Both the position numbers and the translations under genes were made by a program. 64,000 nucleotides of DNA from Sphingomonas sp. Leaf22 (lineage in GTDB: Bacteria; Pseudomonadota; Alphaproteobacteria; Sphingomonadales; Sphingomonadaceae). The stretch spans positions 62,001 through 126,000 of the forward strand of contig NZ_LMKP01000045.1 of the NCBI RefSeq assembly GCF_001421715.1, written 5' to 3'. The notes below the pieces were generated by a model. The model made no database searches. It was not told the DNA's origin and saw only the letters and a list, made by a program, of their open reading frames with translations. This document shows, one piece after another, positions 18,258 through 27,199 of the stretch; positions within the stretch are counted from its first letter, which is position 1, and each line of letters starts with the position of its first letter.

Positions 18258-18665
18258 CTACACCGCCTTTTTCAGCGGCTCGGGCTTCTTGTCGTCCGGC
18301 AAGATCTTGTTGAGATGTTCATGCACCATGCGCTGGTTGAACGGCTTGGTGATGAACGTCGCCCGCTCCGGCATGTCGCCTTCGGCGGGGGAGACATGAC
18401 CGGACGCGATGACGATCTCGATCTGCGGCCACCGCACCGCGACCTGTCGCGCGAGCGCGAAACCGTTTATCGATCCCGGCATGTCGACGTCGGAAAACAG
18501 GAGCACCGCACTTTCCCAATGTTTCTCAAGCAGGACGACCGCTTCATCGCCGTCGAAGCTTTCATGAACACGGAACCCGGCATCCTCAAGGATATAGGTC
18601 GTCTCCATCATGATGATCGGGTCGTCCTCGACGACGATGGCATAGGGAACGGTGGACAGGGTCAT
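18258..18665 (-). CDS. Single-domain response regulator
   Basis: A 135-residue CheY-like receiver with no output domain. The acidic pocket is VVEDDPII at residues 11-18, the phospho-acceptor Asp is in LLFSDVDMPGS near residue 60, the switch position lies in IVIASGHVS near residue 87, and the conserved Lys is in FITKPF near residue 107. It lies divergent to the hybrid histidine kinase at 18813, sharing a 147-base intergenic region. This suggests the kinase or its receiver domain is its phospho-partner, but that is inference. Receivers of this sort in alphaproteobacteria often act as phosphate sinks or bind partner proteins. Confidence 0.88.
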   Translation of the reverse strand: MTLSTVPYAIVVEDDPIIMMETTYILEDAGFRVHESFDGDEAVVLLEKHWESAVLLFSDVDMPGSINGFALARQVAVRWPQIEIVIASGHVSPAEGDMPERATFITKPFNQRMVHEHLNKILPDDKKPEPLKKAV

Positions 18666-18812
18666 GACGGTTCAACCGCCATGGACCATCGGAGTTTCCA
18701 TCGCCGACGTCGTTTCCGGGCACGGCGGTCGTCGGGCGCTTGGCCGCGGGTCTGAACCGGCCGTTCGCCGCCGAGGTTGCGAAGTGCCGGGACGTGTGAA
18801 ATCGTTATCGCC

Positions 18813-21656
18813 ATGGTCCTTCACGGCGTTCATGATTCATATCTCGTCATCCTGTCGACGATCGTCGCGATCATCGCCGCCTTCACCGCGCTCACCCTCG
18901 CCGGACGGGTTCGCGAGTCGCGGGATCGTGCCCGGCGCGTGTGGCTGGCCAGCGCGGCGACGGCGCTGGGCGGCGGCATCTGGTCGATGCACTTCGTCGC
19001 GATGCTCGCCTTCAGCATGCCGGGCATGGTCGTGCGCTACGACCTTGTGCCGACCCTCGTCTCGCTGGCGCTCGCGATCGGCTTTACGGGCGGCGGCCTT
19101 GCGCTGATCGACTGGTCGGCACCGACGACGCGCCGGACGCTGGTCGCGGGCGTCCTGATCGGTGCGGGTGTCGCGACGATGCACTATGTCGGCATGGCGG
19201 CGATGCGGATGCCGGCCATCGTCCGCTACGATCCGTTATGGGTGGCGATCTCGGTCATTGTCGCGATCGGTGCCGCCACCGGCGCGGTCCGGCTCGCGAC
19301 GCGGGACCAGCAGGTCGGTCGCCGCGCCATCGCCGCCGTGGTGATGGGCATGGCAATCGCCGGCATGCACTATTCGGGCATGTATGCCGCGACGTTCACG
19401 CAGGCGCACGCGCCCGATGTCGCCGCAGGCGGCGTGACGGGTCTGCATCCGGCGTTTCTGGCCACGGCGATCAGCCTCGTCACGCTGATCGTGCTGTTGC
19501 TGGCGCTGGCGGCGGTGCAACTGGAGCGCGTGCTGCGGGGCATGGCGCGTCGGGAAACGCGCGTCCGCTTCTTCAGCGATCTCAACGATCGGCTGTTCGT
19601 CGCCGGCCGCGCGACGGAGGCGATGACCATCGCCACGACCGCGCTCGGGACCGTGCTCGGCGCTTCGCGTTGCGCCTATGCCGATGTGCATGCCGATGGC
19701 GACCGCTTCTGGATCCGCAGCGATTATACGGCCCCCGAGCATGACAGTTCGGCCGGCGAATACAGTCTCGATCGCTTCGGGCCGGATGCGGCGGCGGCGC
19801 TCCGGTCCGGATCGCCGATCGTCCTGCGCGACATCGCTGTGGACACCGGTCCGGGCGACGGGCGCGAAATGTTTCACGCGATCGGCATCAACGCGATCAT
19901 CTGCTGTCCGCTCATCAAGGACGGTCGGCTCGCCGCGATGATGGCGGTCCATCAGGATCGCGCGCGGCGGTGGACCGTCGAGGAGATCGAGCTGGTCAAG
20001 GAGGTGGCCGATCGCTGCTGGGTGCATGTCGAGCGGATCGGGGCGGAGGCAAGGCTTCGGACGAGCGAGGAGCGGCTTCGGCTGGCCGTCGACAACGCCG
20101 ATGTCGGCTTCTGGGACGTCGATCTGGTCGCGGACGAGCTGATCTGGCCACCGCGTACGAAGGCGATGTTCGGCATCGCCCCCGATACGCCGGTCACCCT
20201 CAAGGACTTTTACGACGGCCTGCACCCCGACGACCGCGACGTCACGTCGCAGGCGTTCGCCGCCGCGACCGATCCCGCGCGACGGGCGTATTACGACGTC
20301 GAATATCGGAGCATCGGCCGGGAAGACGGCGTCATCCGGTGGGTGTCGGCCAAGGGGCGCGGTATCTTCGACGATCAGGGCAACTGCATCCGGGTGGCCG
20401 GCACCGCGCTGGAGATCACCGCGCGCAGGGAGGCGCAGGACGCGCTGCGCGAGCTCAACGCAACGCTGGAGGCGCGGGTCGACGCGGCGATCCGCGCGCG
20501 CGAGGAGGCGCAGGCGGCGCTGCGTCAAAGCCAGAAGATGGAGGCGATGGGCCAGTTGACCGGCGGCGTCGCGCACGACTTCAACAACCTGCTCACCCCC
20601 ATCCTCGGCAGCCTCGACATGCTGCAGCGCAAGGGGCTGGGCAACGAGCGTGAGCGGCGGCTGATCGACGGCGCGGTGCAATCGGCGGAACGTGCGCGGA
20701 CGCTGGTGCAACGGCTGCTGGCGTTCGCGCGGCGGCAGCCGCTGCAACCCGTGCCGGTCGATGTCGCGGCGCTGATCGAGGGCATGGGGGACCTGGTGGC
20801 GAGCACGACCGGGCCGCAGATCCGGGTGATCGTCGATGCCCCGGCCGATCTGCCGCCGGCCAAGGCGGACCCGAACCAGCTCGAAATGGCGATCCTTAAC
20901 CTTGCGGTGAATGCGCGCGACGCCATGCCGGACGGTGGCACGCTGCGCATTTCGGCAAGCCGCGAATCGATCCGGACGGCGCATCGCGCCAACCTGCGGA
21001 CCGGCCATTATCTGCGCCTGTCGGTCGCCGATACGGGGCTGGGGATGGACAGCGAAACGCAGGCACGGGCGATCGAACCGTTCTTTTCCACCAAGGGGGT
21101 GGGCAAGGGGACCGGGCTGGGCCTGTCCATGGTCCATGGCCTTGCCTCGCAGCTGGGCGGGGCGCTCACCATCCAGAGCAGCCCGGGTCGGGGCACCAAT
21201 GTCGAACTGTGGCTACCGCAGAGCGCGACGGCGGCCGAAGCCGGTCGGGTGCCGGACGCCATCGCACCGACGACCGCATCGGGGGTGGTGCTAGTGGTCG
21301 ACGATGAGCGGCTGGTGCGGATGAGCACCGCCGAGATGCTGTCCGACCTCGGCTATGCCGTTATCGAAGCCGAGTCTGGCGAAGCCGCGATGCGGTTCGT
21401 CGAGGAAGGCCGGCCCTTCGACCTCGTCGTCACCGACCATTTGATGCCCGGCATCAGCGGGACCGATCTGATCCGGCGGATCCGGACGCTGCGGCCGGGA
21501 ACGCCGACGCTTCTCGTATCGGGCTATGCCGATATCGAGGGGCTCGACCCGGCCTTGCCGCGATTGAGCAAGCCGTTCCGCAAGGACGAACTGGCGGCCG
21601 GTCTTCGCGAGGCACAGTCGGTTCGCATGACGGCCGAGGTGCCTGCCGGCGTCTGA
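18813..21656 (+). CDS. MHYT-GAF-PAS hybrid sensor histidine kinase with receiver domain
   Basis: A 947-residue membrane sensor. The N-terminal seven-helix MHYT domain (about residues 5-235) has three copies of the metal-binding-type motif: SMHFVAM, TMHYVGM and GMHYSGM. A GAF domain (about 255-405) and a PAS domain (about 415-535) follow. The dimerisation/phospho-acceptor helix reads MGQLTGGVAHDFNNLLTPI with the His near residue 588. The ATP-binding domain contains NLAVNARDAMPDGG, DTGLGMD and GTGLGLSMVHGL. The C-terminal receiver has VVDDE and a phospho-Asp in VVTDHLMPG near residue 876. MHYT domains are proposed to sense O2, CO or NO through copper. ATG 18813 lacks a clear ribosome-binding site; TTG 18777 is an alternative. 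A lone receiver gene lies divergently upstream. Confidence 0.9.
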   Translation: MVLHGVHDSYLVILSTIVAIIAAFTALTLAGRVRESRDRARRVWLASAATALGGGIWSMHFVAMLAFSMPGMVVRYDLVPTLVSLALAIGFTGGGLALIDWSAPTTRRTLVAGVLIGAGVATMHYVGMAAMRMPAIVRYDPLWVAISVIVAIGAATGAVRLATRDQQVGRRAIAAVVMGMAIAGMHYSGMYAATFTQAHAPDVAAGGVTGLHPAFLATAISLVTLIVLLLALAAVQLERVLRGMARRETRVRFFSDLNDRLFVAGRATEAMTIATTALGTVLGASRCAYADVHADGDRFWIRSDYTAPEHDSSAGEYSLDRFGPDAAAALRSGSPIVLRDIAVDTGPGDGREMFHAIGINAIICCPLIKDGRLAAMMAVHQDRARRWTVEEIELVKEVADRCWVHVERIGAEARLRTSEERLRLAVDNADVGFWDVDLVADELIWPPRTKAMFGIAPDTPVTLKDFYDGLHPDDRDVTSQAFAAATDPARRAYYDVEYRSIGREDGVIRWVSAKGRGIFDDQGNCIRVAGTALEITARREAQDALRELNATLEARVDAAIRAREEAQAALRQSQKMEAMGQLTGGVAHDFNNLLTPILGSLDMLQRKGLGNERERRLIDGAVQSAERARTLVQRLLAFARRQPLQPVPVDVAALIEGMGDLVASTTGPQIRVIVDAPADLPPAKADPNQLEMAILNLAVNARDAMPDGGTLRISASRESIRTAHRANLRTGHYLRLSVADTGLGMDSETQARAIEPFFSTKGVGKGTGLGLSMVHGLASQLGGALTIQSSPGRGTNVELWLPQSATAAEAGRVPDAIAPTTASGVVLVVDDERLVRMSTAEMLSDLGYAVIEAESGEAAMRFVEEGRPFDLVVTDHLMPGISGTDLIRRIRTLRPGTPTLLVSGYADIEGLDPALPRLSKPFRKDELAAGLREAQSVRMTAEVPAGV

Positions 21657-21705
21657 TTTCGGCGCAGCCTTAGTGGGGACGAGCCGATCGGCAGCAGATC
21701 ACTTC

Positions 21706-21732
21706 GGGGCGGAAATACGACCTTCCCGCCCC
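21706..21732. terminator. Possible bidirectional terminator hairpin
   Basis: GGGGCGG (21706-21712) pairs with CCGCCCC (21726-21732) around a 13-base loop. It sits between the converging ends of the kinase gene and the phospholipase-like gene. No T-tract is present, so this is a weak call. Confidence 0.3.
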
Positions 21733-21753
21733 CAAGCGTGATCGGTTATGGGA

Positions 21754-22893
21754 TCACGGGTGTCCTGCCGTGTGGACGGGTTCACGCTTCGCAGCCACCC
21801 CGCCTTGCGACAGCGAGCAGGGCGCTGCCCGCAACACCGGATTGCACCGCTCCATGACGCCACCGGGGAGTGTCACCTTGAAGTCGACTCCCGACCGCAG
21901 GGGCGCACCGGGATAATAGTCGGTGCTGACCGCCTGCGCCCCGCTCGCCGCCGCTGCCTCGGCGCGGGTGTGGCTGCCGGTACGGGCGTCGGTGGTCGGC
22001 AGGTCGCTGCGTGTCCGCACGATCACGCCCTGCCGTACCCAGTCGCGGATTCTGGCCCCGTCGACCAGCGGGTCCTGCACGATCTGCACCACCCCTTCGG
22101 CGGTGGCGGTGTCATACCATCCGAAGATCGGACGCCCCCGCAGCGAGGGGTGGCCGGCGCGATAGAGCTCGCCGACCTCCGGCCGCACGTCTAGGACGAA
22201 ATACAGGCGACCGCGCGTGCGATCCAGCGTCGGCCAGCCCTGTGTGCGGACGTTGTCGCGCAAGGTCGGTGCAGTCCCGCGCACCTCGTCCGGCGTGACG
22301 ATCCGGCCGGGTGCCAGCGTCGTGCGGATCTCGTCGTCCAGCGCGTCCAGCAGCGGCGCGGTGAGCGGGAGCGGATCGGTGATCCCGGCGCGTCCCGACG
22401 GCCGGTCGGCGGCGTTGATCGTAATCATGATCGGCAGATGGTGCGGGTGCGCGCGCGACCAGTCGTCGATTTCCTTCAGGCACCGGCGAAAAGTGACGCA
22501 GCCCGACAGATAGTCGACGTCGGGAATGTGGAACACCTTGAACCCCGGTCGCCGCATCGCCGCACGATCGAACCCGGTCGCTTCGCCCGCCGCCCTTGCC
22601 AGCCGTTCGCCGGCGGGGTCGGCATAGCGCCCGCCCGCCGGGTCGGCGAAGATATCGAGTTCGAGCTGGCGCACGCCCCGATCAAGCTGCGCGGTCAGCG
22701 ACAGATGGTCATAATCCAGCGCATCGGCCTCCGCCGGCGATCGCGTCCGGATCGCCGCCATCACCGCATCGGGGATGCGGCGCTTGAAGCTGTTGTGCGA
22801 GCCAACGACCTGTACGTCGTTCATCCGCAGCGGCGGGCGCGGGGCCGCCGCCGTGCAGGCGACGGCGGCAGCCAGCAGGGCGGCGATGCGCAT
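21754..22893 (-). CDS. Exported calcium-dependent phosphoinositide-type phospholipase C
   Basis: A 379-residue protein with a short signal peptide, MRIAALLAAAVACTAAA, and a PI-PLC-like TIM barrel. Expected active-site features are visible: VQVVGSHNSFK near residues 27-37 (first catalytic His), VRQLELDIFADP near 74-85 (metal-binding Glu/Asp), FKVFHIPDVDYLSGC near 118-132 (second His region), and RLYFVLDVRP near 229-238. Family members cleave phosphoinositides or related phosphodiesters. The ATG overlaps the stop of the TonB-dependent receptor gene by one base (TGATG), so the two are translationally coupled. The receptor may import the phosphorylated product. The substrate is inferred from family, not shown. 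Confidence 0.82.
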   Translation of the reverse strand: MRIAALLAAAVACTAAAPRPPLRMNDVQVVGSHNSFKRRIPDAVMAAIRTRSPAEADALDYDHLSLTAQLDRGVRQLELDIFADPAGGRYADPAGERLARAAGEATGFDRAAMRRPGFKVFHIPDVDYLSGCVTFRRCLKEIDDWSRAHPHHLPIMITINAADRPSGRAGITDPLPLTAPLLDALDDEIRTTLAPGRIVTPDEVRGTAPTLRDNVRTQGWPTLDRTRGRLYFVLDVRPEVGELYRAGHPSLRGRPIFGWYDTATAEGVVQIVQDPLVDGARIRDWVRQGVIVRTRSDLPTTDARTGSHTRAEAAAASGAQAVSTDYYPGAPLRSGVDFKVTLPGGVMERCNPVLRAAPCSLSQGGVAAKREPVHTAGHP

Positions 22894-25529
22894 CAGAACG
22901 CGGTCCGCACGCCGAACAGGATCGTCCGGCCGTAATAGTTGATCTCGCCGAACCGGGCCTTGCTGTCGTTATAGGTATATTGCCGCGCGCCGGCGAGGTT
23001 GATCCCTTCAAGGCTGACCGTCACCTGGTCGTTCGCGCGCAGCGACAGATTGCCGTCGAGCGAACCGAACGCATCGACATAGGTCGGTGCCTGCGTCGTG
23101 CTGCCGGTGCCCGAGAGATATTTGTCGCGCCAGACATAGGACAGGCGCGCCGATACCGGACCGTTGTCGTAGAAGCCGACGAGATTGAAGCTGTTCTTCG
23201 ACAGGCCGAGCAGCTGGTCGCGGATCGTCCGCGATCCCGCGGTATATTCCGCCTGTACCGAGGTGTGGGTGTACGACCCCTGCATCCCGAGACCATTGAG
23301 CGGCGCGGGCAGGAAGCTGAACACCTGCGTATAGGCGACTTCGGCACCATACACCTTGGCGCGGCCGCCATTCACCTGTGTCGCGAGGCGGACGAGGCCG
23401 CGGCCGGGAATCGTGATCTCGGTATTCTGTTGGGTGATGTAATCGTCCAGCGTCTTGTAGAATACCGCGCCCGACAACATGCCCGTGCGCGCGAAATACC
23501 ATTCGAGCGACCCGTCGACCTGTGTGGCGAGGAAGGGAACGAGTTCGGGGTTGCCGCCGCTTGCCGTCGGCGCATCGGTCGACACCGTGATGCGCGGGGC
23601 CGTGTCGGTGACGTTCGGCCGGGTCAGCACCCGGCTGGCCGCCAAGCGCGCGACGAGCGTCGGCTGCAGTTCGGCGCGGAGGTTGAAGCTTGGCAGGACG
23701 TTATTGAACGTCTTGGGAAAGCTAACCGGCGTGAAGGTCGTACCGCTGGTCAGCGTCCCGCTCGACACCTGATCGGTGTGAACATAGCGCGCGCCGATAT
23801 TGCCGGTGATGGGCACGCCGCCGACGCGGAAGTCGTAATCGGCGCGGACATAGGCGGCGGCGATCTTTTCGGTGACCACGAACGACGACCGGCGATCGCC
23901 GAGCGTCAGGGCGCTATTTTCGACAGCAGGCGTGAAGAACCGTGCGAGATACGCCTCGGTCACCGGCACCAGCCAGTTGCGCGGGGCATTGCCGTCGACG
24001 CCTTTCAGGAAATCGTCGTACGGCATCGCCTCATACCCGCCGCCGCCCAGGACGGCGAGCGGGGTGCCGCTGGCGGGATTGACGTTGTAGTCGCGCCGGA
24101 AATAGTCCCGCTTGCGCCAGTGATATTCGCCGCCGGCCGCCAGTTTCGACAGGAAGCCATCGAAATCGCGCGCCACGTCGCCGCGGACATAGCTGTCCCA
24201 GTCCTTGCTGTTCTTGGGCGCGATATTGAACGGGTAGAGGGCGTAGCTGGCCGGATTGGTGACATCGACGGTGGTCGTAAAGGTCGGCATGACCTTGTAC
24301 CCGCCGCGCGCATCATAGGTGAGCGGCCCGTTGAAGAAGGCGCGACTGCGCACCGTGCCCCGGCGATAATCGGGATGATAGCTGTGCGCGCTCGACCAGT
24401 TGCCGTTCAGCGACAGGTGCCAGCGGTCGGGATTCCACACCTGCTTCAACCCGATGGTCAGCAGGTCGTGGCGGTTCAGGCTGTATTCGCGCGACGCCAT
24501 GAACCGGGCGCGGTTGATCGTCGCGGCGACCAGCGTGTCGCCTTCGATCACTGCCGACCCCGGCACGACCGACGTCCCCGAATCGTCCGGATAGATATCG
24601 AGGCCGAATTCGTCATAGGCGACGTCGAGCTGCGTCGCGAGGATGTCGAGCGTCGTTTCCAGTTCGGGCGACGGCCGCCACTGCGCCGAGACGATGCCCG
24701 ACACGCGCTTGCGGTCCTCGGTCTCGACGGTCGGGCGGGTGCGCGTCGGCGAATACAGCCCGGCGGCAAGGCCACCCGCGCCGGCCGCCGTGTAGCGGTT
24801 CAGCAGCCATCCGAAATTCATGAAGCGATCGTTGCGGACCGTCTTGCCCCAATATTGCACGCCGGCCAGCACGCCGAAGGTGCCGTCGTCGTTCTTGGCA
24901 CTGGTCAGCGCGGTCATGTTCGGGCGGACGTCATGGGTCTGCGACGTGTAGGTGCCGCGCAGGTTGATCGTCGTGGTGTTGCCGGTGTCGAGCGGATGGA
25001 AGGTCTTGACGTCGATATTGCCGCCCAGCGCCCCTTCGACCATGTCGGCGGTCGGCGTCTTGATGACGTCGATGCTGGCGGTGAATTCGGCGGGCAGCAT
25101 TTCGAACCGGAACTGCCGTCCCTGCGCGCCGCCATTTTCGATCAGGTCGTTGAGCGCGACGCTGCGCCCGTTGAGCTGCGTGTTCTGGAACTGCGGTCCC
25201 AGACCGCGGACGCTGACGTACAGCCCCTCGCCACGCGGGCGGGTGATGGCGACGCCGGGGATCAGCTGCAATGCTTCGGCGACGTTCTGCGTCGGGAATT
25301 TGCCGATGTCGGTCGAATTGATCGAATCGACGCCGAACGCGGCGCGGCGCTTGGTCTCGATCGCCGCCGACAGGCTGCGCGCATAGCTGCCGTTGACGAC
25401 GATTTCGGCATCCGCCTCCGGATCGGTCCCGGCCGTGCTCTCGGCGGTCTGCGCATGGGCGGCGAACGGCGTGGCGACGACGAAGGCAAGCGCGGTCGTG
25501 GCGCGAAGCAGGCGCAGAAACGGTAACAT
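22893..25529 (-). CDS. TonB-dependent outer-membrane receptor
   Basis: An 878-residue TonB-dependent transporter with signal peptide MLPFLRLLRATTALAFVVATPFAAHA. The plug domain follows, with EIVVNGSYARSL, then FPTQNVAEALQLIPGVAITR near residues 78-97 and VSVRGLGPQFQNTQLNGR near residues 105-122. The C-terminal barrel ends in ILFGVRTAF with the terminal Phe required for assembly. The plug resembles receptors that sphingomonads use for carbohydrates or other organic ligands rather than siderophores. It is followed with one-base overlap by the phospholipase C-like gene, so the substrate may be an inositol phosphate or a similar released group (inference). The start has GGGGAA six bases upstream. 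Confidence 0.9.
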   Translation of the reverse strand: MLPFLRLLRATTALAFVVATPFAAHAQTAESTAGTDPEADAEIVVNGSYARSLSAAIETKRRAAFGVDSINSTDIGKFPTQNVAEALQLIPGVAITRPRGEGLYVSVRGLGPQFQNTQLNGRSVALNDLIENGGAQGRQFRFEMLPAEFTASIDVIKTPTADMVEGALGGNIDVKTFHPLDTGNTTTINLRGTYTSQTHDVRPNMTALTSAKNDDGTFGVLAGVQYWGKTVRNDRFMNFGWLLNRYTAAGAGGLAAGLYSPTRTRPTVETEDRKRVSGIVSAQWRPSPELETTLDILATQLDVAYDEFGLDIYPDDSGTSVVPGSAVIEGDTLVAATINRARFMASREYSLNRHDLLTIGLKQVWNPDRWHLSLNGNWSSAHSYHPDYRRGTVRSRAFFNGPLTYDARGGYKVMPTFTTTVDVTNPASYALYPFNIAPKNSKDWDSYVRGDVARDFDGFLSKLAAGGEYHWRKRDYFRRDYNVNPASGTPLAVLGGGGYEAMPYDDFLKGVDGNAPRNWLVPVTEAYLARFFTPAVENSALTLGDRRSSFVVTEKIAAAYVRADYDFRVGGVPITGNIGARYVHTDQVSSGTLTSGTTFTPVSFPKTFNNVLPSFNLRAELQPTLVARLAASRVLTRPNVTDTAPRITVSTDAPTASGGNPELVPFLATQVDGSLEWYFARTGMLSGAVFYKTLDDYITQQNTEITIPGRGLVRLATQVNGGRAKVYGAEVAYTQVFSFLPAPLNGLGMQGSYTHTSVQAEYTAGSRTIRDQLLGLSKNSFNLVGFYDNGPVSARLSYVWRDKYLSGTGSTTQAPTYVDAFGSLDGNLSLRANDQVTVSLEGINLAGARQYTYNDSKARFGEINYYGRTILFGVRTAF

Positions 25530-25674
25530 GCAATTCCCCTTTGGACGGCGGATATCGCGTACCGTCCTGTTCGGGGCCGCTAACCGCTGTCCATTTCACC
25601 TTGGTGACGGAGCCGCGTCAGATTATTTGCAGGCTGAAATGAAGGGCGCGAGCGACGGTGGCCGGCACCGCCCT

Positions 25675-26634
25675 TCAGACGGACGTTACCTCGACGGTCA
25701 GATGCTCGAGTTCGTGCACGGGCTGGAGCCGACGCCGGATCTCGCCGGGGTCGACATTGCCCGTCGCGGCGACGCTGACGATGGCGGAACGTGCGTCGGG
25801 TCCGACCCGCCAGACGTGGAGGTCGACGATCCTCGCGTCGCCGATTTCGACGCATTCCCGGACCTCCTGCGCGACATGGTCGTCGGTCCGGTCGAGCAGG
25901 ACCCCGGCGGTATCGCGCATCAGCGACCACGACCAGCGTGCGATCACGATCCCGCCGACGATCCCCATGACCGGGTCCATCCAGATCCAGCCGAGATAAC
26001 GTCCCGCGAGCAAGGCCGCGATCGCCAGCACCGACGTCAACGCATCCGCCAGAACATGGACATAGGCCGAGCGCATATTGTTGTCGCCGCCATGGCCATG
26101 ATGATGGCCGTGGTGATCGTGGCCGTGATGGTGACCGTGATGATGTCCATGATCGTGCCCATGCCCGCCGGACAGCAGAAAGGCGGAAGCGATGTTGACC
26201 AGCAGGCCGAGCGCCGCGATCCATGTAGCCTCACCGAACGCGACGTCGATCGGTTGGAACAGGCGCAGGATCGATTCGACGCCGATCCCCAGCGCGACCA
26301 GCCCGAGGACCATGGCGGAGGCGAAACCGGCAAGGTCGCCGACCTTGCCGGTTCCGAAACTATAGGCGCTGCTGTGCGCGTGACGCTTCGCATAGGCATA
26401 GGCGGCGGCCGCGATGCCGAGCGCGCCGGCATGGGTCGCCATGTGGAACCCATCGGCCAGCAGCGCCATCGATCCCGTGAGATAGCCCGCGGCAATCTCG
26501 CCGATCATCATCGCGGCGGTCAGCAGGACGACCCACACCGTCCGGCGCGCGTTCGCATCGTGCGCCGCGCCGAGGAAGACATGGTCGTGCCGGAGGTGTT
26601 CGGTATCGGGCAGCATCGCGGTCGGCCCCTTCAC
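25675..26634 (-). CDS. dmeF: DmeF-type Co/Ni cation diffusion facilitator
   Basis: A 319-residue CDF-family inner-membrane exporter of divalent metals. The N-terminal HDHVFLGAAHDANARRT is characteristic of DmeF. Metal sites in the membrane appear as MALLADGFHMATHAG (transmembrane helix 2) and VHVLADALTSVLA (helix 5). Between helices 4 and 5 lies a very histidine-rich loop near residues 154-178, made of repeated HG/HH units, that should bind metal in the cytoplasm. The last 80 residues form the usual cytoplasmic dimer domain. It lies directly downstream of the regulator gene, overlapping it by 4 bases. DmeF proteins mainly export Co(II) and Ni(II). The assignment is firm because regulator, gene order and operator agree. 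Confidence 0.9.
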   Translation of the reverse strand: MKGPTAMLPDTEHLRHDHVFLGAAHDANARRTVWVVLLTAAMMIGEIAAGYLTGSMALLADGFHMATHAGALGIAAAAYAYAKRHAHSSAYSFGTGKVGDLAGFASAMVLGLVALGIGVESILRLFQPIDVAFGEATWIAALGLLVNIASAFLLSGGHGHDHGHHHGHHHGHDHHGHHHGHGGDNNMRSAYVHVLADALTSVLAIAALLAGRYLGWIWMDPVMGIVGGIVIARWSWSLMRDTAGVLLDRTDDHVAQEVRECVEIGDARIVDLHVWRVGPDARSAIVSVAATGNVDPGEIRRRLQPVHELEHLTVEVTSV

Positions 26635-26906
26635 TTGGCGTACCGGCGGATGACGGTCATCAGGTCGTCGGCACCCTTGCGGCGTTCCTCAGCCGACAGC
26701 CGGTCGTCGGCGACATGCGCCTCTAAGTGTTCGACGATGATCTCGTCGAGCAGGCCGTTCACCGCGCCGCGTACGGCGGCAACAAGGTGGAGAACTTCCG
26801 CACAGTCGGCGTCGGTTTCCAGTTTCCGTTCGACCGCGTTGACCTGCCCCGCGATCCGCTTCACGCGGGCGAGCAGCGCCTCGCGATGATCGTTGATATG
26901 CGCCAT
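26631..26906 (-). CDS. dmeR: DmeR-type metal-sensing repressor (RcnR/CsoR family)
   Basis: A 91-residue all-helical regulator of the CsoR/RcnR family. The N-terminal His (AHINDHREALLARVKRIAGQVNAVERKLE) and the Cys in TDADCAEVLHLVAAVRGAVN near residue 35 match the metal-binding positions of Ni/Co sensors; a second conserved His lies in IIVEHLEAHV near residue 60. The ATG is preceded by GAGGAAAG. It overlaps dmeF by 4 bases and faces a G-tract operator about 60 bases upstream. Known DmeR proteins repress dmeRF and release DNA on binding Co(II) or Ni(II). Confidence 0.9.
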   Translation of the reverse strand: MAHINDHREALLARVKRIAGQVNAVERKLETDADCAEVLHLVAAVRGAVNGLLDEIIVEHLEAHVADDRLSAEERRKGADDLMTVIRRYAK

Positions 26907-26965
26907 TTTCTTTCCTCACGCGGCCGGTCGGGCAGGGCACAGCTTCTCGCTGGTGCCAACGGGCC

Positions 26966-26990
26966 GTATAGTATAGGGGGATACCCTATG
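26966..26990. promoter_or_regulatory. Probable DmeR operator
   Basis: Inverted repeat ATAGGG (26973-26978) and CCCTAT (26984-26989) flanked by TATAGTATA. The G-tract bordered by AT-rich arms is the signature of RcnR/DmeR-type operators. It lies between dmeR (reverse) and the DUF1289 gene (forward), so both directions could be affected. Confidence 0.7.
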
Positions 26991-27001
26991 CAACGGGATG
27001 G

Positions 27002-27199
27002 ATGTTGATGCGCTCGCCTTGTGTCGAACTCTGCGGTTTCGATGCCCGTACCGGTTGGTGTCGGGGGTGTGGACGTACGCGCGACGAAGTCCGGCGCTGG
27101 CGCAATCTGCGGCCGGGCGATGCCCGTCGGGTCGCGAGCGATCTGCCGCATCGTCTGACGAAGCTGGCGTCGCGTATTGGCGAGGAGGATGCGCGCTGA
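27002..27199 (+). CDS. DUF1289 small cysteine protein
   Basis: A 65-residue protein of the DUF1289 family. The conserved cysteine pattern SPCVELCGFDARTGWCRGCGRT at residues 5-26 (four Cys) suggests a zinc or iron-sulfur site. It ends in a basic helix. The function of the family is unknown. Start codons ATG 27002 and ATG 27008 are both usable. The stop overlaps the ATG of the DUF3147 gene by one base. Its promoter region is shared with dmeR, including the putative metal operator. Confidence 0.8.
   Translation: MLMRSPCVELCGFDARTGWCRGCGRTRDEVRRWRNLRPGDARRVASDLPHRLTKLASRIGEEDAR

Noticed and set aside
22980..25526. 848-codon forward-strand open frame opposite the TonB receptor
   Set aside because: It is a codon-bias shadow of the receptor gene: Arg/Val/Gly-rich, without domain features or ribosome-binding site, while the reverse strand has a complete receptor with signal peptide and terminal Phe.
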